From positions 1 to 37,084 of the IMG/VR virus record IMGVR_UViG_3300006931_000022: a stretch of 37,084 nucleotides of DNA. One strand, written 5' to 3'. Below, piece after piece: positions 15,831 through 23,227 of the stretch. The translations under genes and the position numbers were made by a program. This stretch comes from a virus. Numbering within the stretch: the stretch's first letter is position 1; every line of letters starts with the position of its first letter. The notes beneath the pieces were generated by a model. That model had not been told where the DNA came from. It searched no databases and saw only the letters and a list, made by a program, of their open reading frames with translations.

Positions 15831-16047
15831 ACACCATGATCTCATTACAGATCTGTGCGAGCTATTAGAAGCGGGCCCGGATGAGCTATTAGAGGCCGTT
15901 GCTGACCTTCAAGAGAGGGTGGGTGATCATGATTGCTGTCCTATTTATAGTTCGACTATAGAGCATCTATTAAAGGATAGGGAGAGGCTCTATGGTATAT
16001 GCCATGATCTCTGGGTAGCGCACTTGAGATGCAGAGATAGGAATTAA
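15817..16047 (+). CDS. small acidic helical protein between terminase genes (paralogue of previous)
   Basis: This is a 76-aa protein. The ATG at 15817 follows GGAAGGGGAGA and overlaps the previous gene by 14 bp. The N-terminal half shares the DLC-x-x-L...P-x-x-LL-x-x-V-x-x-L pattern of the upstream product. The C-terminal half has CCPIYSSTIEHLLKDRERLY and three further cysteines or histidines. It ends 7 bp before the large terminase. No known family was recognised. Confidence 0.6.
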   Translation: MKYNKHHDLITDLCELLEAGPDELLEAVADLQERVGDHDCCPIYSSTIEHLLKDRERLYGICHDLWVAHLRCRDRN

Positions 16048-16054
16048 AATACAT

Positions 16055-17410
16055 ATGAGCGTAGAAACGACCATTAAACTCTCCCGCTTTAAGCCGAGAG
16101 AATACCAGCTCCCCATTTTTGACGCCATTGAGAACAAGGGCTATAAACGGGTACTGGCTATTCTTCCGCGCCGAGCAGGAAAGGATGTCTGTGCATTTAA
16201 CCTATGCCTTCGGCAAGCACTCCGTAACGTGGGCGTCTACTACTACGTCTTTCCTACCTATTCCCAGGCCAAAAAGGTGATCTGGGATTCGATGACCAAT
16301 GATGGCCAGCGATTTCTCGACTACATACCCGAAGAACTGATCGAGTCTAAAAACTCACAAGAGATGAAGATAAAGCTCTCCAACCAGTCACTGATACAGC
16401 TCGTTGGTTCTGATAATTTCGATTCCCTTATGGGTACTAACCCGAGGGGTGTTATTTTCTCGGAATACTCTCTTCAGGATCCGAGGGCGTACCAATATAT
16501 CCGTCCCATTCTCACGGCGAACCAGGGATGGGCTCTCTTTCTCTCCACGCCGCGGGGCAAGAATCACCTATGGGAGTTATATCAGATTGCCGTTCAGTCG
16601 AAGGAGTGGTTCTGTTTAAAGCTTACCGTTGATGATACCCAACACATCCCGCTTTATGAAATAGAGAAGGAGAAGGCTGAGGGGATCATGTCCGATGATC
16701 TGATACAGCAGGAGTATTATACCTCGTTCACCATGGGCGTTGAGGGATCGTACTATGCCAAGTACTTAGATCGCATGCGGGTGAAGGGACAGATCGGGAT
16801 GGTGCCTTGGGAGGCAGGATTTAAAGTGCATACTGCGTGGGACTTGGGGGTGCGGGATTCAACTACCATCATCTTCTTTCAGACCATTGGTCAGACGATA
16901 CGCATCATCGACTGCTATGAGAAGAATAAAGAGGGACTTGAGCACTATGCGAAGGTGCTGCAGAATAAACCCTATTCATACGGGAGGCATTTCGCCCCGC
17001 ATGATATTAAGGTCAAAGAGTTCGGGACAGGAATGACCCGGCTCGAGAAGGCTCGGCAATTAGGTATTGCGTTTACAGTAGCACCGGATCTTTCCGTTGT
17101 GGATGGTATAGAGGCGGTGCGTAGTGCGCTGAGTAAGATCTGGGTTGACGAGGTCGCATGTGCACCACTGATTAAGGCCGTTGAAAATTACCGTCAAGAG
17201 TACGATTCCAAAAGAAAAGTATATAAAGATTATCCACTCCATGACTGGTCCTCCCATTGGGCTGATGCACTACGTTACCTCGCTATTTGTTTACCTAAGA
17301 CTCGCGATGGTGCGAGCCCTCAGGAATTAGAAAAACGTTACCGTGAAGCAGTATACGGAGATAAAGAGAATTTACCCAGGTTTTTTAGGGAAGAAAATTC
17401 TAATTACTAG
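16055..17410 (+). CDS. terL: terminase large subunit
   Basis: This is a 451-aa protein with both terminase domains. ATPase: Walker A LPRRAGKD (residues 37-44), Walker B GVIFSEY with catalytic Glu137, and the coupling motif FLSTPRGKNH (162-171). Nuclease (RNase H-like): AWDLGVRDST with Asp263, a second acidic strand RIIDCYE (Asp286), and a late HWADALRY (Asp404). It powers DNA packaging into the procapsid through the portal and cuts the DNA at the start and end of packaging. Length is normal for the family. The ribosome site is weak (GGAATTAAAATAC), so translation may depend on the upstream gene 7 bp away. Confidence 0.95.
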   Translation: MSVETTIKLSRFKPREYQLPIFDAIENKGYKRVLAILPRRAGKDVCAFNLCLRQALRNVGVYYYVFPTYSQAKKVIWDSMTNDGQRFLDYIPEELIESKNSQEMKIKLSNQSLIQLVGSDNFDSLMGTNPRGVIFSEYSLQDPRAYQYIRPILTANQGWALFLSTPRGKNHLWELYQIAVQSKEWFCLKLTVDDTQHIPLYEIEKEKAEGIMSDDLIQQEYYTSFTMGVEGSYYAKYLDRMRVKGQIGMVPWEAGFKVHTAWDLGVRDSTTIIFFQTIGQTIRIIDCYEKNKEGLEHYAKVLQNKPYSYGRHFAPHDIKVKEFGTGMTRLEKARQLGIAFTVAPDLSVVDGIEAVRSALSKIWVDEVACAPLIKAVENYRQEYDSKRKVYKDYPLHDWSSHWADALRYLAICLPKTRDGASPQELEKRYREAVYGDKENLPRFFREENSNY

Positions 17411-17424
17411 GTATAGGGAATCAG

Positions 17425-17874
17425 ATGTGGTACCCACTCGGAACTAAGCCACCCTCTAACGTCACCATCTTGCTGACCAATATGAAAGAGCCCGGCTATT
17501 TCGCATTCACGAATACCGGGACTTTTCCCTGGGATCCACTCGCTAAGTGGCCGCTCTCCGTATGGGGAAACGGCTTTCCCGCTAATGAGCATAAGACACT
17601 CCGCGACATGTCCCACTGGATGCTCCTTGAGGATATTCCACTCCCAGAACCCCGATCCCATCACCTGAAGAATTCTGAATCATCCGGTGACTGGATAACC
17701 GACCCCATGCTCTACCGAGCAGTCGCCTTTGTGCGCAAGATGGTGAGCAAGGGCGAATCCCCTGAGCAGGCACTCGCTAAGGCTCAGGAGTACTTCAAGC
17801 TTTCTCGCGCCCAGATCCTCGAGCATGCGGGGAATCTCAATGATCCCTTACAGTATCACGATCTCAAGAAGTAG
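17425..17874 (+). CDS. DUF551-like small protein
   Basis: This is a 149-aa protein. The N-terminal 75 residues have the pattern of DUF551 proteins: W-x-P-x-GTKPPSN, a central DPLAKW-like stretch and a closing SHWMLLEDIPLPEP. This family is common in phages and prophages and has no known function. The C-terminal half is helical (FVRKMVSKGESPEQALAKAQE, KLSRAQILEHAGN). It lies between the large terminase and the portal, so a packaging-related or early role is possible. About 135 bp with a small GTGAC/GTCAC inverted repeat separate it from the portal. Confidence 0.6.
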   Translation: MWYPLGTKPPSNVTILLTNMKEPGYFAFTNTGTFPWDPLAKWPLSVWGNGFPANEHKTLRDMSHWMLLEDIPLPEPRSHHLKNSESSGDWITDPMLYRAVAFVRKMVSKGESPEQALAKAQEYFKLSRAQILEHAGNLNDPLQYHDLKK

Positions 17875-18009
17875 AAGTCGTGACGAAATGTCACAGATTG
17901 AACCCCGGACACTTTGTCGACAGTTGAAATAATCTATTGCATATCTCATGTGACCTCCATAGCTTATGGGCAGAATCATTCTCCTGCGCAGAGTTTATGA
18001 GGGTCCAGA

Positions 18010-20034
18010 ATGCTCTTTCCCCAGTTAGGCCCGCAATACTACACCGAACGTGATAAGCCAATTCTTTCAAGAATGGAGGCGTCATATGCTGAGAGTATTA
18101 CTATTAACCAGTCTTTCTGGGCTGAGGCTGATACGGACACCAGATTTCATGCAGGTGATCAGCAACTTTGGTCTGATATTTATGGGAATCTTCCTGCTAA
18201 TCGTCGTAGGAATTTCAATTTTAACCGTATACGGCGAGTAATTAACATGATCAGCGGCTACCAACGCCGCAATCGTAAATCTACCATCGTTACCCCTGTG
18301 GAAAACGCAGACGCGGAGACGGCTGACCAGTTTACGAAGATCTTCATGTGGCTCGCTAACCAAGAAGGCATACTCGAGACCATCTCTGAGTCCTTTGAGG
18401 GTTCCCTCGTCACCGGTATGAACCTACTCCATGTCTGGGTAGACTACCGTTCCGACCCAATATCCGGAAACATTCGAGTCGATAACTGCTCATATAACAG
18501 CTTCCTCATCGATCCCTATTTTCGTAAAACCGACCTGTCCGACTGTAACTTCATCTGGAAGCGCTCATTCTTAACCAAGCGCGAGTGTATTTCGCTCCTC
18601 CCCCAACATACCGAAGAGATCCTCGGACTCATGGGTAATGACAGCGGTACGGGTAGAGATGGCAAGTTCCAATTCATGCCCGAGTCGTATAATTATGGCA
18701 TGAAAAACTTACTGACCTACGATGAGTACTGGTACAGGGATTATCGGACCCAGAAAATGCTAGCTGACACGCAGACTGGCGAAGTGATGGAGTGGCGTAA
18801 TTCGAATGACGATGCGCTGAAGCAGTTCCTACGTCTGTATCCCCAAGTAACTATGATCGAGCAGGAGATACCGACGTGTAATCTGGCGATCGTTGTGCAG
18901 GGAAAGGTGATGTATGATGGACCAAACCCGATGGGAATCGATTCATATCCTTTTGTTCCTATGTTTAGCTATTATGCTCCTCAGATGCCATACTTTCCAA
19001 CGCGCATACAGGGTGTGGTTAGAGGTCTACGGGATGCGCAGTATCTCTACAACCGACGACGCATCATCGAGCTCGACATCTTAGAGAGTCAGATCACTTC
19101 TGGCTTTAAGTACAAAGAAAATGCACTGGTAAATCCGAAAGACATCTTCCTGAGTGGACAGGGCCGCGGCCTTGCGCTTAAGGAAGAAGCACAAATGTCT
19201 GATGTGGAGCAGATTATTCCTCCACAGGTACCACCTTCCATGATCCAGTTGTCTGAGCTGCTGGCTAAGGAAGTGCAAGAGATCTCTGGCGTTAACGAAG
19301 AACTTCTCGGCAGCGCAGTAGATGACAAGGCGGGAATACTCTCCATGTTGCGCCAGGGAGCTGGTCTTACCACTCTTCAGGTACTCTTCGATCATCTCGA
19401 TCGAGCACAAAAATTACTCGGGAAGCTACTCATCGACCTCGTGCAAACTAACTATACCCCGGGCAAGATCCAGAAGATCCTTGAAGGACAGCAGCCTGCT
19501 GCCCAGTTCTATAGTAAGGCTTTCGGAAAATATGATGCCATGGTAGAAGAAGGATTGAATACCACGACACAGAAACAGATGTACTTTGCGCAGCTCTTAC
19601 AGCTTCGTGAGGTAGGAGTACCGATCCCTGATGAAACATTACTTGAAGCAGCTACTATCCAGAATAAGAAGCAGCTCGTTGAGACCATTAAAGCGAATCG
19701 TGACCAGGCTATGCAAGTTCAGCAGATGCAGATGCAGGCAGCTCTACAAGAGCAGCAGGCACGTACTGAATTGGCTCACGCTCGTGCCACTGCTGATCAA
19801 GGCTTGGGTCTTGAACGTATCAGTAGAATCCAAGAGAACCGAGCGCTAGCGATTGAGCGAAGAGCCGCTGCTGAAAAAGATCACGATACTGCTATACTGA
19901 ACCTGGTGAAAGCAGCGAAGGAGATTGAACACCTTGATCTAGACCAGCTCAAGAAGATACTCGACCTCTCCCAAGCGATGAATCATCAAGAAGCGCAGAA
20001 ACAGGCCCAGCAAGGAGCTATGGGAACAGTATGA
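18010..20034 (+). CDS. portal protein, P22-like podovirus type
   Basis: This is a 674-aa protein. N-terminal signatures of P22-like portals are clear: FHAGDQQLW at residues 46-54, NRRRNFNFNRIRRVINMISG and a following RRNRKSTIVTP. The middle (WVDYRSDP, SFLIDPYFRKTDLSDC, YDEYWYRDY) is also typical. The last 130 residues are a long Gln/Ala-rich helix (MQVQQMQMQAALQEQQA and on), probably the barrel or a coiled coil extending into the head. The portal is the dodecameric ring at the capsid vertex through which terminase pumps DNA, and it nucleates assembly. Its stop overlaps the next ATG (GTATGA). Confidence 0.9.
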   Translation: MLFPQLGPQYYTERDKPILSRMEASYAESITINQSFWAEADTDTRFHAGDQQLWSDIYGNLPANRRRNFNFNRIRRVINMISGYQRRNRKSTIVTPVENADAETADQFTKIFMWLANQEGILETISESFEGSLVTGMNLLHVWVDYRSDPISGNIRVDNCSYNSFLIDPYFRKTDLSDCNFIWKRSFLTKRECISLLPQHTEEILGLMGNDSGTGRDGKFQFMPESYNYGMKNLLTYDEYWYRDYRTQKMLADTQTGEVMEWRNSNDDALKQFLRLYPQVTMIEQEIPTCNLAIVVQGKVMYDGPNPMGIDSYPFVPMFSYYAPQMPYFPTRIQGVVRGLRDAQYLYNRRRIIELDILESQITSGFKYKENALVNPKDIFLSGQGRGLALKEEAQMSDVEQIIPPQVPPSMIQLSELLAKEVQEISGVNEELLGSAVDDKAGILSMLRQGAGLTTLQVLFDHLDRAQKLLGKLLIDLVQTNYTPGKIQKILEGQQPAAQFYSKAFGKYDAMVEEGLNTTTQKQMYFAQLLQLREVGVPIPDETLLEAATIQNKKQLVETIKANRDQAMQVQQMQMQAALQEQQARTELAHARATADQGLGLERISRIQENRALAIERRAAAEKDHDTAILNLVKAAKEIEHLDLDQLKKILDLSQAMNHQEAQKQAQQGAMGTV

Positions 20035-20276
20035 GTATGAACCTATTCTTAGGCATGATGTTATTGGTAATCATGGCTAATAACGCACAGAATCGCCCTC
20101 CTGAGCCCCGTCGCATTCCTATCGAGGAGATCTGCCTCGAGATGGAAGATGAGTGCCCAGGCTGCACCGAAGATCTCTGCGAATGCCCCATCTGTATGTC
20201 TGATCCCGTCCCGACCCTGACCATCAACGTTCACTTCCACGAACATCCCGCATTCCCCAGGCACTCGCGAAAATAA
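20031..20276 (+). CDS. small protein with N-terminal membrane helix and cysteine cluster
   Basis: This is an 81-aa protein whose ATG overlaps the portal stop. Residues 3-15 are hydrophobic (MNLFLGMMLLVIM), short for a membrane anchor but possibly a signal or small transmembrane segment. Residues 34-55 hold six cysteines: EDECPGCTEDLCECPICMSD. The two CPxC-type pairs could bind zinc or form disulfides. The C-terminus has several histidines (NVHFHEHPAF). Spanin- or lysis-related roles are possible given the N-terminal segment, but no family was recognised. Confidence 0.55.
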   Translation: MSMNLFLGMMLLVIMANNAQNRPPEPRRIPIEEICLEMEDECPGCTEDLCECPICMSDPVPTLTINVHFHEHPAFPRHSRK

Positions 20277-20330
20277 AATCTTTCTTCCTCTATTGAGGTA
20301 TTGTCTGCACAGGCGTACTTCTGCTTTGAC

Positions 20331-20508
20331 CCTCGTCCCATGCCGTATCGTTCGACCGTATGGCATGCGGCGAGGTTTCTGGAATATCCAGAGGATTGTG
20401 ATAGAATGGGGCGTGACAAATTAAGAGCGCGCTTATCATGGGCAATGGTGTTCTTTCGGTCGCACCGGATTTTACTTTTTCATAGAGGTTTTGCCGGTGC
20501 GATTTTTT
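20331..20508 (+). ncRNA. candidate structured small RNA ending in a terminator
   Basis: The 5' element is a 16-pair hairpin (20331-20347 with 20359-20375). It combines CCTCGTC/GGCGAGG and CATGCCGTA/TATGGCATG with one mismatch and two G-T pairs, closed by an 11-nt loop. A second hairpin CTGGA-ATA-TCCAG follows at 20379-20391. The 3' end is a 9-bp stem with a run of six T. No clear sigma70 promoter was found directly upstream, so it could also be a processed segment of the portal transcript. A DNA-level role such as a recognition site cannot be excluded. Confidence 0.4.
20460..20508 (+). terminator. rho-independent terminator with long loop
   Basis: TCGCACCGG (20460-20468) pairs with CCGGTGCGA (20494-20502), followed by TTTTTT. 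The stem is perfect over 9 bp, but the 25-nt loop is unusually long for a terminator. It would end the terminase/portal transcript. Confidence 0.75.
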
Positions 20509-20618
20509 CTTGTATATATCGTGTAACGCTGCCAGAGTGATGCCATCCTACCAAGTATGCGTAGGTAGTTAGAGGTCAAACCTTGCAGTTCGGCTGCAGT
20601 TTCTACCAAGGAGCCACT

Positions 20619-20930
20619 ATGGCAAAACGTTATCATGAAAGCAAAGGCATGGAGAAATCTCTCTATGAAGGAAGTAAACGTCGCTTCCAAGAACCTTATG
20701 CAGGCGGCATGGACCAACGTCGTCGTTCGGAATTAGAAGATGCGGGCATGATCCACGAAGATCATCGCGCGATCGCTAACCTTCCACAAGAAGTGATGAT
20801 TAAGGCCTATCCATACACTGGACCATATCTTCCAGAAGGATTGGATGACACCATCCGTGGCGTAGATCATCAAATAGACGATCTCGATAATCGTAAACGA
20901 TCGATGCACAACGTTCCTAAGAAGTACTAA
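20619..20930 (+). CDS. small phage protein, GGMDQRRR type (paralogue of 21091 product)
   Basis: This is a 103-aa protein from the ATG after AAGGAGCCACT. The centre reads GGMDQRRRSELEDAGMIHED followed by HRAIANLPQEVM. The product of 21091 has the same segment in changed form (GGIDPRRRQENADSGM, then KAMANCPRQAI). The N-terminus is basic, with a SKRRFQEPY-like stretch, and the C-terminus is charged. It has no membrane segment. The conserved core suggests a short binding element with flanking disorder. I have an impression of similar small proteins in other uncultured phages, but know of no function. Confidence 0.65.
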   Translation: MAKRYHESKGMEKSLYEGSKRRFQEPYAGGMDQRRRSELEDAGMIHEDHRAIANLPQEVMIKAYPYTGPYLPEGLDDTIRGVDHQIDDLDNRKRSMHNVPKKY

Positions 20931-20931
20931 G

Positions 20932-21081
20932 ATGCCTGGAATGGTTCGCATTCCGGGAAAAGGCAAAAAAATCGCCTATAAGATACTTGGCGTCCCAGCC
21001 AACATAGCTTATAGGCGAGATGCCGCCCAGAAGAAGATCAATCGCAGGCTTACCTTCGAGGAAACTCAGAGGTCTCGATAG
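20932..21081 (+). CDS. tiny basic protein, unknown function
   Basis: This 49-aa frame begins 1 bp after the previous stop and ends 9 bp before the next start. It is very basic (PGKGKKIAYKILGV, RRDAAQKKINRRLTF), which suits nucleic acid binding. The close fit between two real genes supports it. There is no strong ribosome site apart from a weak GAAG upstream, so translation would be coupled. It carries no recognised motif. Confidence 0.55.
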   Translation: MPGMVRIPGKGKKIAYKILGVPANIAYRRDAAQKKINRRLTFEETQRSR

Positions 21082-21090
21082 GAGGTGATC

Positions 21091-21411
21091 ATGAAGTCTA
21101 AGAAAGGCAATGCTCCAGCCAATAGCCGCCTGAAACAGGAAGCTGCCTGCTCCAAGGACATAGAATATGTCTACGAAGTAGAGAATCGCAAGGCGGAAGC
21201 CTATGATCGCAGAGCTTTGGCGCGAGTACAGAATCCGAGGAGCGACTTCTTCGGTGGTATAGATCCACGTCGTCGGCAAGAAAACGCCGATTCCGGAATG
21301 ATCCGCCCCGATATGAAGGCTATGGCCAACTGTCCCCGACAGGCTATCCATCACGAATGGCCAATCGTATCCTATTATCAAAATCCATATATCGACGACG
21401 TAGTCGACTAG
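21091..21411 (+). CDS. small phage protein, GGIDPRRR type (paralogue of 20619 product)
   Basis: This is a 106-aa protein from the ATG at 21091. It is preceded by AGGAGGTGATC, a full match to the bacterial anti-Shine-Dalgarno sequence, which also rules out the upstream ATG at 21085. The first 40 residues are Lys/Arg-rich and charged. Then comes DFFGGIDPRRRQENADSGM, which parallels GGMDQRRRSELEDAGM in the 20619 product, then a PRQAIHHEWP-containing tail ending in acidic residues. The exceptional ribosome site suggests high expression, as expected for a structural or abundant protein. Function is unknown. Confidence 0.7.
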   Translation: MKSKKGNAPANSRLKQEAACSKDIEYVYEVENRKAEAYDRRALARVQNPRSDFFGGIDPRRRQENADSGMIRPDMKAMANCPRQAIHHEWPIVSYYQNPYIDDVVD

Positions 21412-21419
21412 GGGAAACT

Positions 21420-21644
21420 ATGAAATGTCCACACTGTGGCAAAGGTATGGCCAAAGAAGTGAAACGTGACGAGAAGATGGCTAAGGTAAAGTCCCCTAAG
21501 GGCAAAGCTAAAGTCAAAAAGGTGATGAAAGAATTTAAATCGGGTAAGCTACACAGTGGTTCTAAGCACGGGCCAGAAGTGAAGAATCCGAAGCAAGCTA
21601 TCGCTATCGCTCTTTCTGAAGCTCGTCGCAAGAAAAAAAAGTGA
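21420..21644 (+). CDS. zinc-knuckle plus DUF6496-like small protein
   Basis: This is a 74-aa protein. It starts with one zinc-ribbon half (MKCPHCGKGM), continues with a Lys-rich linker, and ends in the DUF6496 pattern: VMKEFKSGKLHSGSKHGP followed by NPKQAIAIALSEARRKKKK. DUF6496 occurs in phage and bacterial small proteins of unknown function. Strong positive charge suggests nucleic acid binding. It is the last gene before a rho-independent terminator, in the operon of small genes 20619-21644. Confidence 0.7.
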   Translation: MKCPHCGKGMAKEVKRDEKMAKVKSPKGKAKVKKVMKEFKSGKLHSGSKHGPEVKNPKQAIAIALSEARRKKKK

Positions 21645-21704
21645 TGTCCCGCATCACCAAAAGTAACGCTTTACACGTCTCCTAAAACGTTTTGCGTTTG
21701 ACAG

Positions 21705-21728
21705 CCCCGGCCTAAAAACCGGGGTTTT
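21705..21728 (+). terminator. rho-independent terminator
   Basis: CCCCGG (21705-21710) pairs with CCGGGG (21719-21724) across an A-rich 8-nt loop, followed by TTTTATTT. It closes the 20619-21644 operon. Confidence 0.8.
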
Positions 21729-21772
21729 ATTTAGTCCCAGAGCACATATCGGTTTTAATTATAGCTCGCATA

Positions 21773-21801
21773 TTGACGACTTAGGGACACTGGGGTAGGA
21801 T
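21773..21801 (+). promoter_or_regulatory. sigma70-like promoter for the 21837 gene
   Basis: TTGACG (five of six), a 17-bp spacer and TAGGAT (four of six) lie about 36 bp upstream of the ATG. The position directly after a terminator supports a separate transcription unit. Confidence 0.65.
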
Positions 21802-21836
21802 CTCTGACGTGGTAGTCCCACACTTCGGAGAAATCC

Positions 21837-22361
21837 ATGTCCAACTCTTCTTTTAAGCACCTCTTCCCAGAGGGCGTCAGCAACATCGTTATCACAGAAC
21901 TCTCAGATCCCAAGCCTACCCACCTACCAGATGGCGTCGTAACTACCGTCGCCTATGTGACTTTCATCTGGAACGGCCCAGCCCAGCATTATCAATATCG
22001 TATCGCCAAGGATGAGATGGGGCGATATAAGCTCCTCTGGCCGACACAACAGGTAGTAAAGCCTGGAGAGAAGACTCGCCACTACGACGTCATTCGTGGT
22101 GCGGGAGATGCTCGTCAGCAGATAGAGAAAGTATGGGAAGATGCCATCGTAGCCGAATATAAGCGAATGGCCGCTAAGCCCAAGGCTACTATACAGCCAG
22201 TCAAGGAATCGACTACCCCAGAACTTGAAGGCAATCGGGTCAGCTTCGAGGCCGATACCGCTCAGCTTAAGAAGATAAAAGATATTATGAGCTCTATGGG
22301 CATAAAATACAATAAGAAGAGCCGCGCAGACTTTATGAGAGCCGTTATATCCTCTCTATAA
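21837..22361 (+). CDS. hypothetical protein, faint SpoVG-like pattern
   Basis: This is a 174-aa protein with CGGAG before the ATG, its own promoter and a strong terminator. Residues 15-110 have alternating strands (NIVITEL, AYVTFIWNG, YQYRIAKDEMGRYKLLWP) then a helix (DARQQIEKVWEDAIVAEYKRM). This order resembles SpoVG, a small DNA-binding fold, where a Ser-rich loop and a final NEYHRL-type helix follow the strands. The match is only by eye. The C-terminal 45 residues form another helix pair (QLKKIKDIMSSMG, SRADFMRAVIS). It stands alone as a single-gene unit, as cargo genes often do. Confidence 0.6.
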   Translation: MSNSSFKHLFPEGVSNIVITELSDPKPTHLPDGVVTTVAYVTFIWNGPAQHYQYRIAKDEMGRYKLLWPTQQVVKPGEKTRHYDVIRGAGDARQQIEKVWEDAIVAEYKRMAAKPKATIQPVKESTTPELEGNRVSFEADTAQLKKIKDIMSSMGIKYNKKSRADFMRAVISSL

Positions 22362-22368
22362 TTTGAAC

Positions 22369-22435
22369 GCCTTGCATAGTCAAATGACTACCCGATTATG
22401 CAAGGCAGGCCCCGGACTGATCATCCGGGGTTTTT
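22369..22435 (+). terminator. double hairpin with rho-independent terminator
   Basis: A 10-bp perfect inverted repeat GCCTTGCATA/TATGCAAGGC (22369-22378 with 22397-22406) is followed directly by CCCCGGA-7 nt-TCCGGGG (22410-22430) and TTTTT. The second hairpin is a textbook terminator. The stop codon of the convergent CYTH gene (22434-22436) lies in the T-run. Confidence 0.8.
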
Positions 22436-23081
22436 ATTTAAAGGGAATCTCTGGGAAGTCCAACTTAGTAAGCCGCTCTATCTTATTAAATTCTTCTCTT
22501 GTCATATTATATTCCTGGGCGTAGATATCGGGTATATCGCCAAGGAATCGCTTCGGAAGCTTCAGTTCTACCTCAAGCATATCTATCATATCCGCGCTTC
22601 CCCGGAGAACTTCTATCTCTACTATGGGCTTTAATCCGGGCCAGTAATCAATGGTTATCGCGCTACAATCTGCATCTGCAGACCTCATGCCATCCACAGT
22701 GCGCACGCAGCACCACGTTTCCCGCTCATTTTCCTGATAGGATCCTCTACCAAGCCCGAGAGCGCGGAATAATGGCGCCATTGCATCAAGCTTCTTACCC
22801 TGTATACTCACGGTATGCTCATAGGTTCCATCAATAGACGATGCGTCCTTTACGCATTTCAGGGTAAACTCTGTGTGTCGAGGCACTTCCCTTACGCGGA
22901 AGAACTTGCCTATCGATGGGTCTATATCCCACGTAATCCTGCGCAATAGTCTTCTTGGATCTCGCTGAAAAATGCGAAATCCTTCTCCCTTCCCGGACTT
23001 CTGCTCACTGAGCCGCTGTAACCTATCTCTTACGACACCCACATTAACTGCATAATACCTAGCCTCTAATTCTACTTTCAT
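22434..23081 (-). CDS. CYTH-domain protein (class IV adenylyl cyclase/triphosphatase-like)
   Basis: This is a 215-aa product from the ATG after GGGGTGAAT; a GTG at 23087 is an alternative. It has the features of a CYTH triphosphate tunnel: the N-terminal VELEARY (Glu4, Glu6, Arg8; the usual motif is ExExK), FFRVRE (Arg62, Arg64), FTLK (Lys75), NERETW (Arg120), ITIDYWPGL (Asp145) and IVEIE (Glu155, Glu157). The family includes class IV adenylyl cyclases, thiamine triphosphatases and polyphosphatases; all act on triphosphates with metal ions. The Lys to Arg change in the first motif leaves activity open. It is divergent from the 487-aa gene at 23228. A metabolic or signalling enzyme carried by a phage is unusual. 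Confidence 0.8.
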   Translation of the reverse strand: MKVELEARYYAVNVGVVRDRLQRLSEQKSGKGEGFRIFQRDPRRLLRRITWDIDPSIGKFFRVREVPRHTEFTLKCVKDASSIDGTYEHTVSIQGKKLDAMAPLFRALGLGRGSYQENERETWCCVRTVDGMRSADADCSAITIDYWPGLKPIVEIEVLRGSADMIDMLEVELKLPKRFLGDIPDIYAQEYNMTREEFNKIERLTKLDFPEIPFK

Positions 23082-23097
23082 ATTCACCCCGGATGGA

Positions 23098-23125
23098 TTG
23101 ATAAATATTTAAAATGCTGTATACT
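23098..23125 (+). promoter_or_regulatory. sigma70-like promoter for the 23228 gene
   Basis: TTGATA (23098-23103), a 16-bp A/T-rich spacer and TATACT (23120-23125) match the consensus well. The start codon is about 100 bp downstream, leaving an untranslated leader with no clear structure. A minus-strand promoter for the CYTH gene probably overlaps this region but could not be fixed. Confidence 0.6.
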
Positions 23126-23227
23126 TAATCTGTCGTACCTGATTAATACTATCAGTGTACCACAATACGTAAGCAGCGTATACCAGTAACAATATAGTTT
23201 CATTACTACAGAAGGCATTCCCTCTAC

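Larger units (their letters stand above)
20277..20618. other. 342-bp gap with structured RNA-like elements and no convincing gene
   Basis: No reading frame here has a good start, ribosome site and protein-like composition. One frame (20301-20540) begins at TTG and runs through the terminator at 20460-20508. The segment contains a long hairpin (20331-20375), a small hairpin (20379-20391) and a rho-independent terminator. The last 110 bases lead to the ribosome site AAGGAG of the 20619 gene. Confidence 0.6.

Noticed and set aside
20301-20540. 79-aa plus-strand frame after the portal operon
   Set aside because: It begins at TTG without a ribosome site and runs through a rho-independent terminator. 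Composition is not protein-like.
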